From assembly GCF_033958435.1 (NCBI RefSeq), contig NC_134137.1, forward strand, positions 63,876,001-63,940,000: a stretch of DNA of 64,000 nt. The letters run 5' to 3'. This stretch comes from Carettochelys insculpta. Taxonomy: Eukaryota; Chordata; Testudines; Carettochelyidae. Below, in pieces: positions 1-11,000 of the stretch. Positions within the stretch are counted from its first letter, which is position 1. Every line of letters starts with the position of its first letter. The position numbers were made by a program, and so were the translations under genes. Under the pieces are notes generated by a model, which was not told where the DNA came from, searched no databases, and worked only from the letters and a program-made list of their open reading frames with translations.

Positions 1-419
1 CCCCGTCCCCTGGTGGGAGCGACTCTCACTTCACCCCGCAGGGTCTGACAGCAGGAGAGGTTTCTTAGGCCACAGATGCCCAGTTTCTCCCAGGAGTGAG
101 AGCACCAGCTGTCGGAAGAGACAGTCCTTCCAACCCGTCGTGGGGAGAAGACCCCAAGGGGGGCCCCTGTGGGATGCAGCGTTCCCCCTCCTCAGGCTGG
201 CTGCCTTCCAGCTCTCCCTTCCCCTAGCCTCTACCTGTGGCCCATGCCCTCCCCCCCCAATTCCAAGCCAGCTCGGCTCCTCCCTCCTCTTTGTTCAGGG
301 CAGAGGTGTCACCTGCCAGCTGTAGCCCCAGGATCATCCTTTGCCCCTGGGAGCTATTCAGCTCTTGTTGCTCATATGTAGCCTGAGTCTCCCTTTTGCA
401 CTCCCCCCACTCCATCACA

Positions 420-420
<1 letters not shown>

Positions 421-455
<35 letters not shown>
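421..455. repeat. CTG/CAG triplet repeat, about 11 units with one interruption
   Basis: About eleven CTG units with a single TTG interruption. It lies inside the Harbinger element, beyond the last Myb/SANT exon I can support, so I do not assign it to protein. Confidence 0.9.
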
Positions 456-696
456 GGGGTGTCCCACCCCCTCCTCCCGGGGGCCCCTCAAGGTTCCACT
501 CCCCCCTGGCCCAGGGATGGGGCATGGCACTGTCGTGCGGGGTGGTGGGGGGGCAGGGGCTGATGCACTGCTGTGAGGGCCATGGCCCTGCTGTCCTTGG
601 GGCCATGGCCATGTGAGCATGTGGGGGGCCCTGGACACATATCTATTACCCCCCGCCCCTCAAGCCCAGGGGTGTACACCAGAGGGGGGTACCTAC

Positions 697-1423
697 CTGT
701 CGGTCCACTCCCATGGTCTGGAGATCCCCGGGGGGCGGAGGCCCGGCTGCTGCTCCAGCATGGCAAGAGGAGGATCTGCAGCCCGGATTCTGCAGAGGAG
801 GAGCCCCCCTCCTCCTCCTCCTCCTCTTCCTGCTGCGATGTCCTGGGGGTGGGCTCCGGGGGGGGGCCCCAGGGTGCGGGGCTTACCTCCGGGGCAGACT
901 CCGGCTGCAGGGCCTGCTGGGGCTCGTCAGCCGAGGTATCAAGGGTGGCCGGAGGGGAGGAGGTGTGCCGGGGGCCCAGGATGTCCCTGAGCTCCCTGTA
1001 AAAGGGTCAAGTGACGGGGGCGGCCCCAGATCGGCTGGCCGCATTCCGGGCCCGGGAGTAACCCTGCCGCAGCTCCTTCACCTTACTCCTGACGTGATCA
1101 GGAGTGCGGGCAGGGTGACCCCGGGCAGCCAGGCCATCAGCCAGCCGAGCGAACGCATCCGCGTTCCGCATCTTGCTCCCCAGTACCTGGAGCACCTCCT
1201 CCTCACTCCAGAGCCCCAGCAGGTCCCACAGCTCGGCCTCCGTCCAGGAGGGGCCCTGCTGCCGCTTGCCAGCCTGGCTGCCCTTCTGGCTGGGCTGGCT
1301 GCCCTGGCTCCCCTTGGGGGGGGTCCCCTGGGGGCGCTGGGGGGGCTGCCGGGCAGCCATCGCAGCTGGGTGGGTGGCTGAGGGACGTGCAGGCTGGCCG
1401 CGTGTCTGGGCTGCTCCCTGCAC
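697..1423 (-). pseudogene. Harbinger accessory Myb/SANT-like DNA-binding protein, broken
   Basis: In PIF/Harbinger elements this protein binds the transposon ends and helps bring in the transposase. The frame opens at 1423; the Met at 1360 (MAARQPPQ...) is the more likely start. From about residue 35 the segment shows the trihelix Myb/SANT pattern: GPSW, LLGLW, a buried-residue spacing, then RTPDHVRSKVKELRQGY. An in-frame TGA at 1007-1009 (context APVT-stop-PFYRELRDIL) interrupts it where relatives, from memory, have Cys. The frame then continues to a GTAAGC donor at 886 (first exon ends at 887). A likely next exon runs from 832 to 697, between a CAG acceptor and a GTAGGT donor, and encodes an acidic Glu run. 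Exons further left are unclear. The exon limits are my inference from splice motifs. Confidence 0.7.
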
Positions 1424-1786
1424 GTTCCCTCAGCTTCCTGCACAGGAAGGGAGGGGGAGGGGACCTTTAAGGGGCCGCTCCATGCGGCCACCATTTAGCT
1501 GAGGGGCTGGAGAGAGCGTCTCTCAACCCCTCAGCTGATGGCCGCCATGGAGCACCCCGCAATTTCGACGTTGCGGGACGCGCAACGACTACACGGTCCC
1601 TACTTCGACGTTGAACGTCGAAGTAGGGCGCTATTCCTATCCCCTCATGGGGTTAGTGACTTCGACGTCTCGCCGCCTAACGTCGAAGTTAACTTCGAAA
1701 TAGAGCCCGACGCGTGTAGCCGTGATGGGCGCTATTTCAAAGTTAGTGACGCTATTTCGAAGTAGCGTGCACGTGTAGACACGGCT

Positions 1787-3702
1787 CAAGATTGCATCAT
1801 CAAGCGGTATTGCTATTTTGGAGGAGGCCGGAGGTCTCAGATTTTTGAGGAGCTTATGGTGTTTCTCTTGCACCTTTGCTGTCTGGATGCCTTGCATGAA
1901 GGCCACCCTCTTAAAACAGCTCTTGGAACTGTTTGAGATCGTCTGGAGGATGGACGTCCCCCGGGGCCGTAGCCTCGTTCGGGGAGGAGAGCGAGGAACC
2001 ACTAGGATACGCCTCTCTGGACCCTTCCGGTTCCTGTTGGTGATAGTACATCCGCTCGCTGGAAACTTGCAAGGGAAAAATCTCGGGCTTCCATAACCAG
2101 TTCCCCCTGAGATACTTGAGTCTCTGTCCCCGTTCATGATTGCCCTCGGGGATACGGGACTGTCTGTGGGGATCTTTCCCTGGTAGACTGCCGGTGGTGT
2201 CTATGCCCCGCGTGATAGGGGCAACCGTGGCAGCATGGGCACTGCTCTTGGGAAGGTGACCTAGACCACTCCCTTGGTGCATACCCTCTGCGTCCGGGGC
2301 AGTGAGATCGTCGAGAGACCTGGGACGCTGGAGAGAGCGATTTGTGATAGTACTCCAGCAGCTCAAACCCCAGGAAGGGTGAAGGTGGTCCCAGCCAGGG
2401 CAAGGCTGGTTGTAAAAAATGGAGACGGGGGCTCCAGGTAGGCTAGGGGGGACCCCTGCCTCCTAGTTGGAGTCTGCAGCATGAGCGGAGGGCTGAGAGA
2501 AAGCAACTCTGCAGCCCTGTCTGGAGAGGGGCTGCGGTGCCTTGTTTTGTGTGCAGCCTTCCCCCTCCCTTGAGGGGGTAGCTCCACCCCCTGACGTGTA
2601 GGGGATCTCGGCCCCGTCTGCACCGTGCTCAGCACGCTTATGGGCGGTGCCGCACGGGCGGTGTCCTCCGGTGCCTGCAGGCTGCATGCGTGCGCGCTCT
2701 GCACTGCCGGTTCCCCGGGGTCAGTGCCGCTGTTTGCGGTGCCGCCGGTACCGGCGCTTGTTTAGCCGCCGCCCTGCCTGCGGTGCGGGGCGGCTGTTTG
2801 ATTATCAGAGGCTGAGCCGCCTCCATGTGGCTCTCCGTGCCACCGCCGATCAGCTGTTGCTGCGGCTGGGGTCTGTGCGCTCCTCCCGTCCCACTCGGTG
2901 TTGGTGCCGGCAGGGATCGGGCTGGGGAGACTTTCCTCCGTTTTTGCGCTGATGGGGTGAGGGAGGCGGCTTTCCTTTTATGGGCCCCGGAGGGTCCCTC
3001 CTGCTGCGGCCACTCCGGCACGTCTGGCTGGAGGGCCTTGTCGAAGAGCAGCATTTCAAGCCGCATCTCCCTGTCCTTCCTTGCTCTGGCTGTTAATTTT
3101 GCACAGAAGGAGCATTTCTGCGTGACATGGGACTTCCCCAGGCACCTTATGCAGTGACTGTGCCCATCAGACGCTGGCATTGCCTCTCGGCAAGACTCAC
3201 ATTCCTTGAATCCTGAATAGGACATTGTTGGTGAGTCTTTCAGTTGTTAATGGGGTACTTAGCACCTTCTCTGTGCTGTTTTCCCCCTCTCCGATAGCCT
3301 GCCGCAGCAGGAGGGCTAATGGCCCTAGTCTCCTGGCCTCCGGTGCTCCACTTGTTACTAGGACTGGACTGAATGCCGTCCCGCTTGTTGTTTTTTTTTT
3401 TAAATAACAACTGGCTAACTTAGCAGTAGCCTAAGAACTTGAAAACTTTAAAGAAAAAACAGTTAAAACCATTGAATACGGTAACTTGGCCGTAGCCTAG
3501 TCGGATTCTGTCTGCAGCCAACGGCGGTTAAGAGGAACTGGCGGGGACCGGATCGTGCACGTGGCCAGGAGCGCGCAAGGGAGCGGCGCGCACCAGCGCA
3601 TGCGCGGTCCAGCAGAAACTGCTTGGAAGATCCTATCTGCGGCGCCGGGCGAGCCCGACACCTAATGTGGAGCACCCACAGGGACACTCGAAGAAGAAGT
3701 AA
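1787..3702 (-). mobile_element. DIRS-like retrotransposon remnant, ORF1 end
   Basis: The coding remnant runs from 3225 leftward to the Harbinger insertion. The 3226-3702 stretch upstream of the ORF1 start looks like the element's terminal/leader region, ending in a GAAGAAGAAGT motif where a CR1 tail begins. No tyrosine recombinase or reverse transcriptase is in view; they would lie beyond the Harbinger element. The family call rests on the ORF1 cysteine pattern and on its resemblance to the LAP2-alpha-type domain, not on a database search. Confidence 0.55.
1790..3225 (-). pseudogene. DIRS-like ORF1 (gag-like) protein, frameshifted
   Basis: The start at 3225 opens MSYSGFKECESC. The first 41 residues hold a zinc-binding-looking array: C9, C12, H22/H24, C25, C28, H33, C38, C41, followed by a basic LTARARKDREMRLEML stretch. 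A Pro/Gln-rich linker follows. After frameshifts (the reading moves through all three minus frames between 2700 and 2100) the C-terminal part shows DDLKQFQELF, then KRVAFMQGIQTAKVQ and KIAIPLDDAIL. This is like the C-terminal domain shared by DIRS1-type ORF1 and the vertebrate LAP2-alpha isoform. The role is presumed nucleic-acid binding or particle formation. Broken by frameshifts and by the Harbinger insertion at 1786/1787. Confidence 0.55.
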
Positions 3703-3895
3703 CTTTTCCTTATTCTCTTTCTCCACACCAGTCATGATTTTATATCTATCATATCCCCATATATCATATCCTCTATCATATCGCCCCACAGCCTCCTTTT
3801 TTCTAAACTAAAAAGTCCCAGTCTTTTTAATCTTTCTTCATGTAGCAGCCATTCCAAACCCCTAATCATTTTGTTGCCCTTTTCTTAAGCCTTAT
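3703..3895 (-). mobile_element. CR1-type LINE fragment
   Basis: Minus-strand homology to the C-terminal ORF2/3' region of CR1. The reverse strand encodes a degraded version of the stretch seen in better copies at 21463-22698 (the region around RMIKGLE...KRRLRGDMI). It abuts the DIRS-like remnant. Short and diverged. Confidence 0.6.
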
Positions 3896-5367
3896 CTTAA
3901 AATATCTGACTATATTTTAATTGAAAGGCAGCACTGATGCTGTGACAGAGCATACAGTTAATGTATTTCGTTCTTATGTTCCCCACTTTTACTCATATCG
4001 GGTTTAGTTTCCTACTCACATCTGAACAGATGAAGTTCAGATTTTGTTCTGAAAAACGTAATTTGAACCATTTAAAAGTTTATGATCTAAATTTGGCTCT
4101 GGTTTCTTGTAATTTCTTGGATATAAAAAAAACAGTGATCTCCTCAGAAATATATGAAATTAACGCCTATCGTATTCAAATGGCCTACAAACCAAATGTG
4201 TTAGATACAAGTAGTTTTGTAACCATATAAGTAAACTAAGTAGCTATGGTATACACGATAATGATTCCAATAATAAACTGTTTCAATGATATTATTAAGC
4301 AGCGCTATAATTATCACCTACTATTTCATACAAACGGATTATTTTTAAACTCTCTGTGTAGGTACCCAAGAGAGTGACGGGATTTTGGTTTAATATTTTA
4401 TTACTCTGGGTACCGTCAGAAAGCAAGGCAAGGAAGACATCTGAAATGCAACTTACTTAGACTGTAACTTTGTTTTGCAGTTGGGAAACTGTTCAGTTTA
4501 GGCCATGTTTTTTTAATTCTATCTCTACTACCTGAGACTGGGTTTTTGTCAGCTCCCCACCCTCCTGCTCCATTTGATGGAGGCTTGCCATCACCCTTGC
4601 ACCCTGTTAATGTTAACCAACACCAATACTGAGACCTGCATTCTCATTGTCTGAGGGTCAAGAGGGAGTAGAGAATAAAAGGTTACCGCTCACCATTCCA
4701 AACCTTGGGTGTCCCAGCTCCTTTCCCTGGCTTCGTTAGGAGGTAGTTTGTGAGTGGCCTCCAGTTCCTGGTTATCAGGGACCCAGGCTTATACTGAATG
4801 AGCAGCTGCACTGGGCATCTGCCAAACTGTGAAAAAACAAACAAACAAACAAAAAAACCCTGCAGTCTAACCTACTTGGCTTAGGCTGCTGAGAAGAAGA
4901 CAAAATTCCTGCACCACCCAGCTACATGACTAGTATGAATCCATAGAAATGCCTCAAACACTGGCCCTACTCTAATGTCAGGGGTTGGTTGGTGGGAGGA
5001 GAAGCTTTTCTTCCCAGTGCAGAATGGCATCCCTAGTCAGGGGAAAATGTTTATAAGCCTTCCCTTTGGTTACTCAAGGGCCAATAGCTTATGCTATACC
5101 TTTTTTTCCAGCCAAGCGGCCATCATGCCCCACTCCCTCCTCTACCCAAAACCACCAGGAGGATGAGTGCCCATGAGGAAAGCAGGAAATAGACTGGATG
5201 TTGGGGTGGGGAGGTGATTTTGTTGCTGCTGCTGGCCCAAACAAAGCCCTCTCACTAATAACGCAGGAGATGGGGCGTGCATTAGGGACAGAGCACATTT
5301 TACAAGGCAGCCATCCCCTAGTAAGCTCTGCAGCATATCCTGAAAGTATAAAAACAAAGTCTTCACT
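3896..5367. other. Unique AT-rich DNA, nothing identified
   Basis: No long frame with recognisable content. A short (AAAC)n tract lies at about 4833-4858. The stretch 4610-4960 is less AT-rich but I do not recognise it. Confidence 0.6.
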
Positions 5368-6312
5368 CCAGAGAGTAGTTGTTAATGGTGCTCAATCCTG
5401 CTGGAAAAGCATAACAAGTGGGGTTCCGCAGGGGTCTGTTTTGGGACCAGTTCTGTTCAATATCTTCATTAATGATTTGGATATTGGCATAGAAAGTACG
5501 CTTATTAAGTTTGCAGATGATACCAAGCTGGGAGGGGTTGCAACTACCTTGGAGGATAGGGTCATAATTCAGAATGATCTAGATAAATTGGAGAAATGGT
5601 CTGAAGTAAACAGGATGAAGTTTAATAAAGATAAATGTAAGGTGCTGCACTTAGGAAGGAATAATCTGTTTCACACATACAGAATGGGAAAAGACTGTCT
5701 AGGAAGGAGTACAGCAGAAAGGGATCTAGGGGTTCTAGTAGATCACAAGTTAAATATGAGTCAACAGTGTGATGCTGTTGCAAAAAAAGCAAACATGATT
5801 CTGGGATGCATTAGCAGGTGTGTTGTGAACAAGACACAAGAAATCATTCTACCGCTCTACTCTGCACTGGGTAGGCCTCAGCTGGAGTATTGTGTCCAGT
5901 TCTGGGCACCCCAATTCAAGAAAGATGTGGAGAAATTAGAGAAGGTCCAGAGAAGAGCAACTAGAATGATAAAAGGTCTGGAGAACATGACTTATGAAGA
6001 AAGGCTGAAAGATTGGGCTTGTTTAGCTTGGAAAAAAGAAGATTGAGGGGGGACATGATAGCGGTTTTCAGATATCTTAAAGGGTGTCATAAGGAGGAGG
6101 GAGAAAACTTGTTCTTCTTGGCCTCTGAGGAGAGAACAAGAGGCAATGGACTTAAGCTGCAGCAAGGGAAGTTTAGGTTGGACATTAGGAAAAAGTTCCT
6201 AACTGTCAGGGTGGTCAAGTACTGGAATAAGTTGCCAAGGGAGGTTGTGGAATCTCCCTCGCTGGAGATATTTAAGAATAGATTAGATAGATGTCTATCA
6301 GGGATGGTGTAG
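5368..6312 (+). pseudogene. CR1 ORF2 reverse transcriptase, C-terminal part, one frameshift
   Basis: Encodes the RT fingers/palm from motif B onward: [22 protein letters not shown], then the catalytic FADDTKLGG, then the thumb ([30 protein letters not shown]) and the C-terminal tail ending LSGMV. The frame shifts near 6010: a GAATTGGG stretch in the intact relative reads GATTGGG here, a single-base deletion. This splits the reading into 5368-6046 and 6013-6312. The endonuclease and the N-terminal RT motifs, including YLDF, are absent. It cannot make an active enzyme. Confidence 0.9.
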
Positions 6313-6408
6313 ATAGTGGTCGGTCCTGCCGTCGGGGCAGGGGACTGGACTCGATGGCCTCTTGAGGCCCCTTCTGGTCCTAGTGTTCAATGATTCTATG
6401 ATTCTATG
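5368..6408 (+). mobile_element. CR1 LINE, 5'-truncated
   Basis: Begins abruptly inside ORF2, just before the [11 protein letters not shown] motif, which is the usual 5' truncation of LINEs. It ends in the CR1 3' tail (TGATTCTATGATTCTATG). It is the same subfamily as the minus-strand copy at 21372-22708. Confidence 0.9.
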
Positions 6409-6550
6409 GTACATGACAATGTGGTCGTCTGGTTCACAAGATAGACTGCTATCAATGAATAGACGCTGATTATTATAGCTATTCTGAATGCAGATGATGG
6501 AAGTTTGACTGCTCATCTCTAACTGCTGGAGCTCAGATTCCTTTTCTCAA

Positions 6551-6962
6551 GGTTAGTCTACACAGAAAAGCTAAGTTGACTCAGCTACTTTGCTCAGGGA
6601 TGTGAAAAAGCCACACTGATGTGATCTACTTAAGCCAGCCTAATGAACAGCCACTGGAAGATTTGTCCATTGATTTATCTAGTGCCTCTTACAACATGTC
6701 TTCACTATGCAAAGATCACCCAGTAAGGGACAATCTTCCGGGTTCAATTTTGCTTGCCTAGCATTTCTTCGCAAAATCAAACTGTCTGGGGTCAGCATTC
6801 AACCCCTGTACTCCTCAATGTCACAAGGAGTAAGGGAGGTCAATGGAACAGTTTCTTCCATCAACCTCCCTCTGTGAGGATGGCCAGGTGAGTCAATTGT
6901 AGAAAAGTCGATCTGAGCTATGCAACTGCTGAACAACTTTAATGTCTAGTGTAGACCTGGCC
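6551..6962. mobile_element. MITE with inverted ends of the GG..GTCTACAC type
   Basis: Left end GGTTAGTCTACACAG and right end (reverse strand) GGCCAGGTCTACACTAG are imperfect inverted repeats. They resemble the Harbinger-type termini elsewhere in the window. There is no coding content, and no clean 3-bp duplication is visible, so the boundaries are approximate. Confidence 0.5.
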
Positions 6963-7770
6963 TCTCTCAGGTGGATTATCTATGCCCAAAGAGAACCCCT
7001 TCCGTCAGGATAGGTAAAGTCTACATTGATATGTTACAGTGGCACAGCTGCAGTACTTCAGCTGTGTCACCATGGCATATCAAGCATACACAAGAGACAA
7101 CACCAGTGTTCTTTGGTACTGTTAAATTGTTAGGAGAAAATTATACTTTCATATCAGAGAGATTAACTGATTACTTTGCTTTATCCCACACATGCCAGAT
7201 TGAATTACATTCTCATTCATTTTCATGAAGTGAATATGTGAAGGAAGAAAAGTGTTAAAAGATAATTGAATTTATTTCAACTTCTCTCTAAATTAGGACA
7301 TACAGAAACATTCATGTCCCATAAACAGATTATCAATTACAAGGGACCACTGAGATAGGCTGAATGGAAATTATAAGGCAGTCTATTCCACACACAAAAA
7401 ATGAATTAAGGAAACCATCTTCTCCGCCAATATGAGCATTATTGACTCATAATGTTTGACTTAGCCTGACAAGTCCAAAGAATTTAAGTAAAGCAAATTC
7501 AGAAAAGATGTCTAAGACTTCAGTAATGTGCAAAACTAATAAATCAAATGGTAACATTTCAATTTGACCACATGTTGTAGCATTTTTTTAAAAAGACATT
7601 GAAATGAAATCCACTACTTCGGAGTAAATGAACATCTGGTTTACATCTGGCTCCATGCAATAAAATATTATTTGGGAAAATTTAATTGCCAGATTTGTCT
7701 TATTAACATTTCACTTCAAATAAAGAATTATTGAAAAGCACCACGAGGTGGAGCTGTAGGAAGGCATGTG
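6963..7770. other. Unique DNA with a possible MITE scrap
   Basis: Bases 7017-7090 (GTCTACATTG... then a CAGCTGCAG-type segment) recall the interior of the MITE family at 30931-31150 but are too short to be sure. The rest is AT-rich with no recognisable gene. Confidence 0.4.
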
Positions 7771-8010
7771 CCTTATTCACAGAGTATCACCTAGTTCTTA
7801 CGTAGTATTTTTCCATCACTAAATCTCAAAGTTTTTTATAGGGCAGGTCAATCTCATTATCCCCATTTTACAGATGGGGGACCTGAGGCACACAACAGCG
7901 ACGCGACTTACCCATGGTCACCCAACAGGCCTCTAGCAGAGACGGTGATGGCACCCAGGCCTCTTGAGTCCCAGCTGCATGCTCTATCCACTAGCCCAGA
8001 TAGCTCCATC
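7771..8010 (-). mobile_element. MIR/CORE-SINE
   Basis: The reverse strand reads as a tRNA-like head (GCTAGTGGATAGAGCATG...) followed by the MIR core and the hallmark CCTCAG...CATCTGTAAAATGGGGATAAT. This is an old, diverged tRNA-derived SINE, not a tRNA gene. Confidence 0.75.
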
Positions 8011-11000
8011 TCTGGTGCTTGCAAGTGCACCAGATGAGTAGCTCACTGACCATTCTGTGCTGGCTAGCACAGGAACAGGTTGGAATAATGACATTGCCTG
8101 GTGCACACTCCTACTTAACCACTTTGGGGTAGTTAGCAATTGAAGCTGGCCCTTGAATGATGTATGTGAGCATGTGAAATGTAATGCTCATTTCACCCTT
8201 CCACAGAGGCCAGCTAAAATCTACCTCAAATCATTTCTCTTCGATTTAATCTGCATGGTATGGTTGTGTGAGCTTTTGAATGATGTGCAGAATGTAAATC
8301 CCTTCCCCCATGTTGCATATAGATCAGTAAGAGGCCTGTTCCCTGGCACACAAGACTGAGTTCACAGAATGTGGTGGTCACCACAGGCCACTGTATCCAT
8401 TAGCAAGGCAGGAACTAGAGATTAAATAAAAAAGTCTCTCCCTAGCCCTAACTAAAAGAGTGGGACTGATTAGATGAAGCACCTGACATTTTTCAAACTA
8501 GCTTGTTTTGTCACTAAAACCTTCCTTTCCAAGTAACGTTGGCCTCAGTCCCATTATACAAGTAGAGAAATGTAAGGGAGGGAGGTTATAGTCGATACAG
8601 TTAGTATGTAGCAGAGCCAGATCTAAAATGTAGGGTTAACTTCTCTGCAATTCACAAAACACGAACACAATTCAATAACTCGCCAAAGAACACAGTCATT
8701 ATTTATGTTTATAGTTATATGTACACAATATAATTTATAGTAATTTATAAACCATATATTTGGAACAGCTGCTGTGAACGTGTCATCTATGTTAGCATAA
8801 TTATAAACCATATTCGATGACAAGATATTATTCTTATGAAACTGAAGGGTCAATTTTGAACTGATTTCATTTGTGTGTTAATATATAGATGGATAAGTAC
8901 ATGTGGAATTCAGTAGAAGGCATGAAGATATGAAAGACAACTGGAATAGACCAGGAAAAAAATAAAAAGGAAAGTAGAGGTAAAATTGTTACTAAACTTC
9001 TGACATGCATCTGAATAATCATGGCCAAGTCAGTTTCACAGATACACAAAGCACAGCAGATGGTCCCTGACAATTTACTTCCCATTACCAACAGCATCTG
9101 ACAAAACATTACATTTTTGTGTGTCCTTGGCAATCTAGCACATTGAGGAAGTTGCCCCACCAACTCTTATGCACGTTCTCTGCTTTTGGAGTGCATGGCA
9201 GTTTTGAAAACAGAAGAGAACTTACTGGTGACGTTCATGAACTTTCCATGCCATCGAAAGAATTAGTCCTGCTCCATGACTGCCTACAGCACTCTCAATC
9301 ATAAACTTACGTTAGGAGAAATAATTCTGTAGCTTTAGAGAAAAAAAAACTCATTGTACAAATAGGAGATTTCTTAAGACCATGTGGAGATAGGACTTGA
9401 TCCATTTTGCTTAGTAGTAGATCAGTACCACACTCGACACTTGTGCCTTGCTCCCAAACCCAGCATAGTCAATGGATAGAGGCCTTAGGGGACAGGTCAA
9501 ATTATTATTACAAGTCTTTTTAAGGCTCAGCACCCATCAGTATTGTGTCAAAATGAATTGCTTGAAAAGCAGCAGTCACCATAAGAATCAGGAACAAGGT
9601 ACTCCATGACCCTGTCCTATAACAGCTGTCTTGGGTTCTTTGATGAGATCTACGATAACAGACAGCATCCAGAAAATAAAATCTCGGCAGACTTCTTGGA
9701 CCTGGTCAAGATAGGGCTCACATTATAGACATTCCACCTCCAAGGACACCCTATTTCCAAACTCCTTGAGCTTCATACTGGTAGGATAGAGATGAAGAAG
9801 AGGACTTTCCAAGAATACAAGTAATGGTGGGATTTGTATGAAAACGCAGTCTCTAAAACTGCTGAGACCCTAACCATTTAAAGCTTGTACGTTTGTGAGA
9901 AGCCTCTGATATTTCACCCAGAGAAGACTTTGGAGAGTAATGTACCGTCATTGGTCTCTCCTAACCAAAACGTGAGTGGTCCCGTGCTGTAATCAGATAG
10001 AGCTTCCAAGTGGAACCATGAAAATGAGGCTGCTTTATGACACTGGAAATGTACAGGCCAAGCGCATTTTCAAAGGCCACAAATATGAGGGATTGACACA
10101 ATCAAAGTTGAAAAACTTTTGCATTTTATATCTATCCAAAAAAAGTATACTCAAAGGCAATTTAAGGCTATTCCAGAGCTAGCTTTTTCTTCCCGGATAT
10201 CTACTGTCTTTAATATTCTTCTGAGGAAACAAAATGAGATGTTATTAAATCTTCAGTTAACTACAGTCAGACATATTATAATTACATCAGGGAAATAGCA
10301 CACAAGATGAATGGTTAAAGCTTCTAATAGAAACACAGGATAAAGAAAGATGTTTTAATAGAGAGTATTATGAGATTACAGATGGTTTTGTTGCTAGTAT
10401 GTGGGATGTAATGTATGACAAGGCAGAACTGCTAAGATGTTTCCCAAAGGAGTAGCTGTAAGAGCCCTTTTCCATAAACATGTTGTATGACAAAGACCAT
10501 AAAGAACATCTGCTGCTAGGTGCAGACAGACAGAAGCTAGGACTCCTCGGCTGAAGTTCCACCCACAGAGCTCATGTAGAACTTTGCGGGGGTTGAATAT
10601 GGATGGTGGTTCATTAGCTCCTCAGGTGAAAGGGAGCAGGATCACAAAGGGAGTTATGGAGCTAGAATGTGATTGGGAAGGGAGGCACTGCCAGGTTTCT
10701 ATACAATAGGGTTGACCCCCAGGAGTAAGAAGGATGAATATTGAATGCTTATGTTTATGTTAGGCTTACCTAGTTAAATAAAAGCCTGGTAATTCGTTAA
10801 ATCCAAGAGTTGGTGATGTAACAACACCACATCCCCAGGAGACACTGAGCCATGGTCAACCTACTGCCGTTGACCCAGAAAAATGTAGAGAGTCTGTCAC
10901 CTATGTCAACCCTAACAGTCCTCCAGCGGCTGTCCCAAAATGCCCAACACTGACCACTCTGTGCATGCCATCTATTGCTTCATCACAGCTTGGCAACATC

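Larger units (their letters stand above)
1..1786 (+). mobile_element. PIF/Harbinger DNA transposon, right-hand part (left end outside window)
   Basis: The right end (about 1538-1786) matches the right end of the 682-bp element at 54262-54943 almost base for base. It shows the family's dense TTCGAA/TTCGACGTT motifs and ends in the inverted terminus whose reverse strand reads AGCCGTGTCTACACGTG. The three bases after it are CAA, a likely 3-bp target duplication; the left partner is outside the window. Interior bases 1-1500 are GC-rich and carry a minus-strand Myb/SANT gene, the usual accessory gene of PIF/Harbinger elements. No transposase domain is visible here, so it should lie to the left. 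The insertion cuts a DIRS-like ORF1. Confidence 0.85.

Noticed and set aside
713..1381. 222-codon plus-strand frame (and 573-1001, 613-990)
   Set aside because: Lies antisense to the Myb/SANT gene in GC-rich DNA; no domain, low-complexity Leu/Gly/Pro content.
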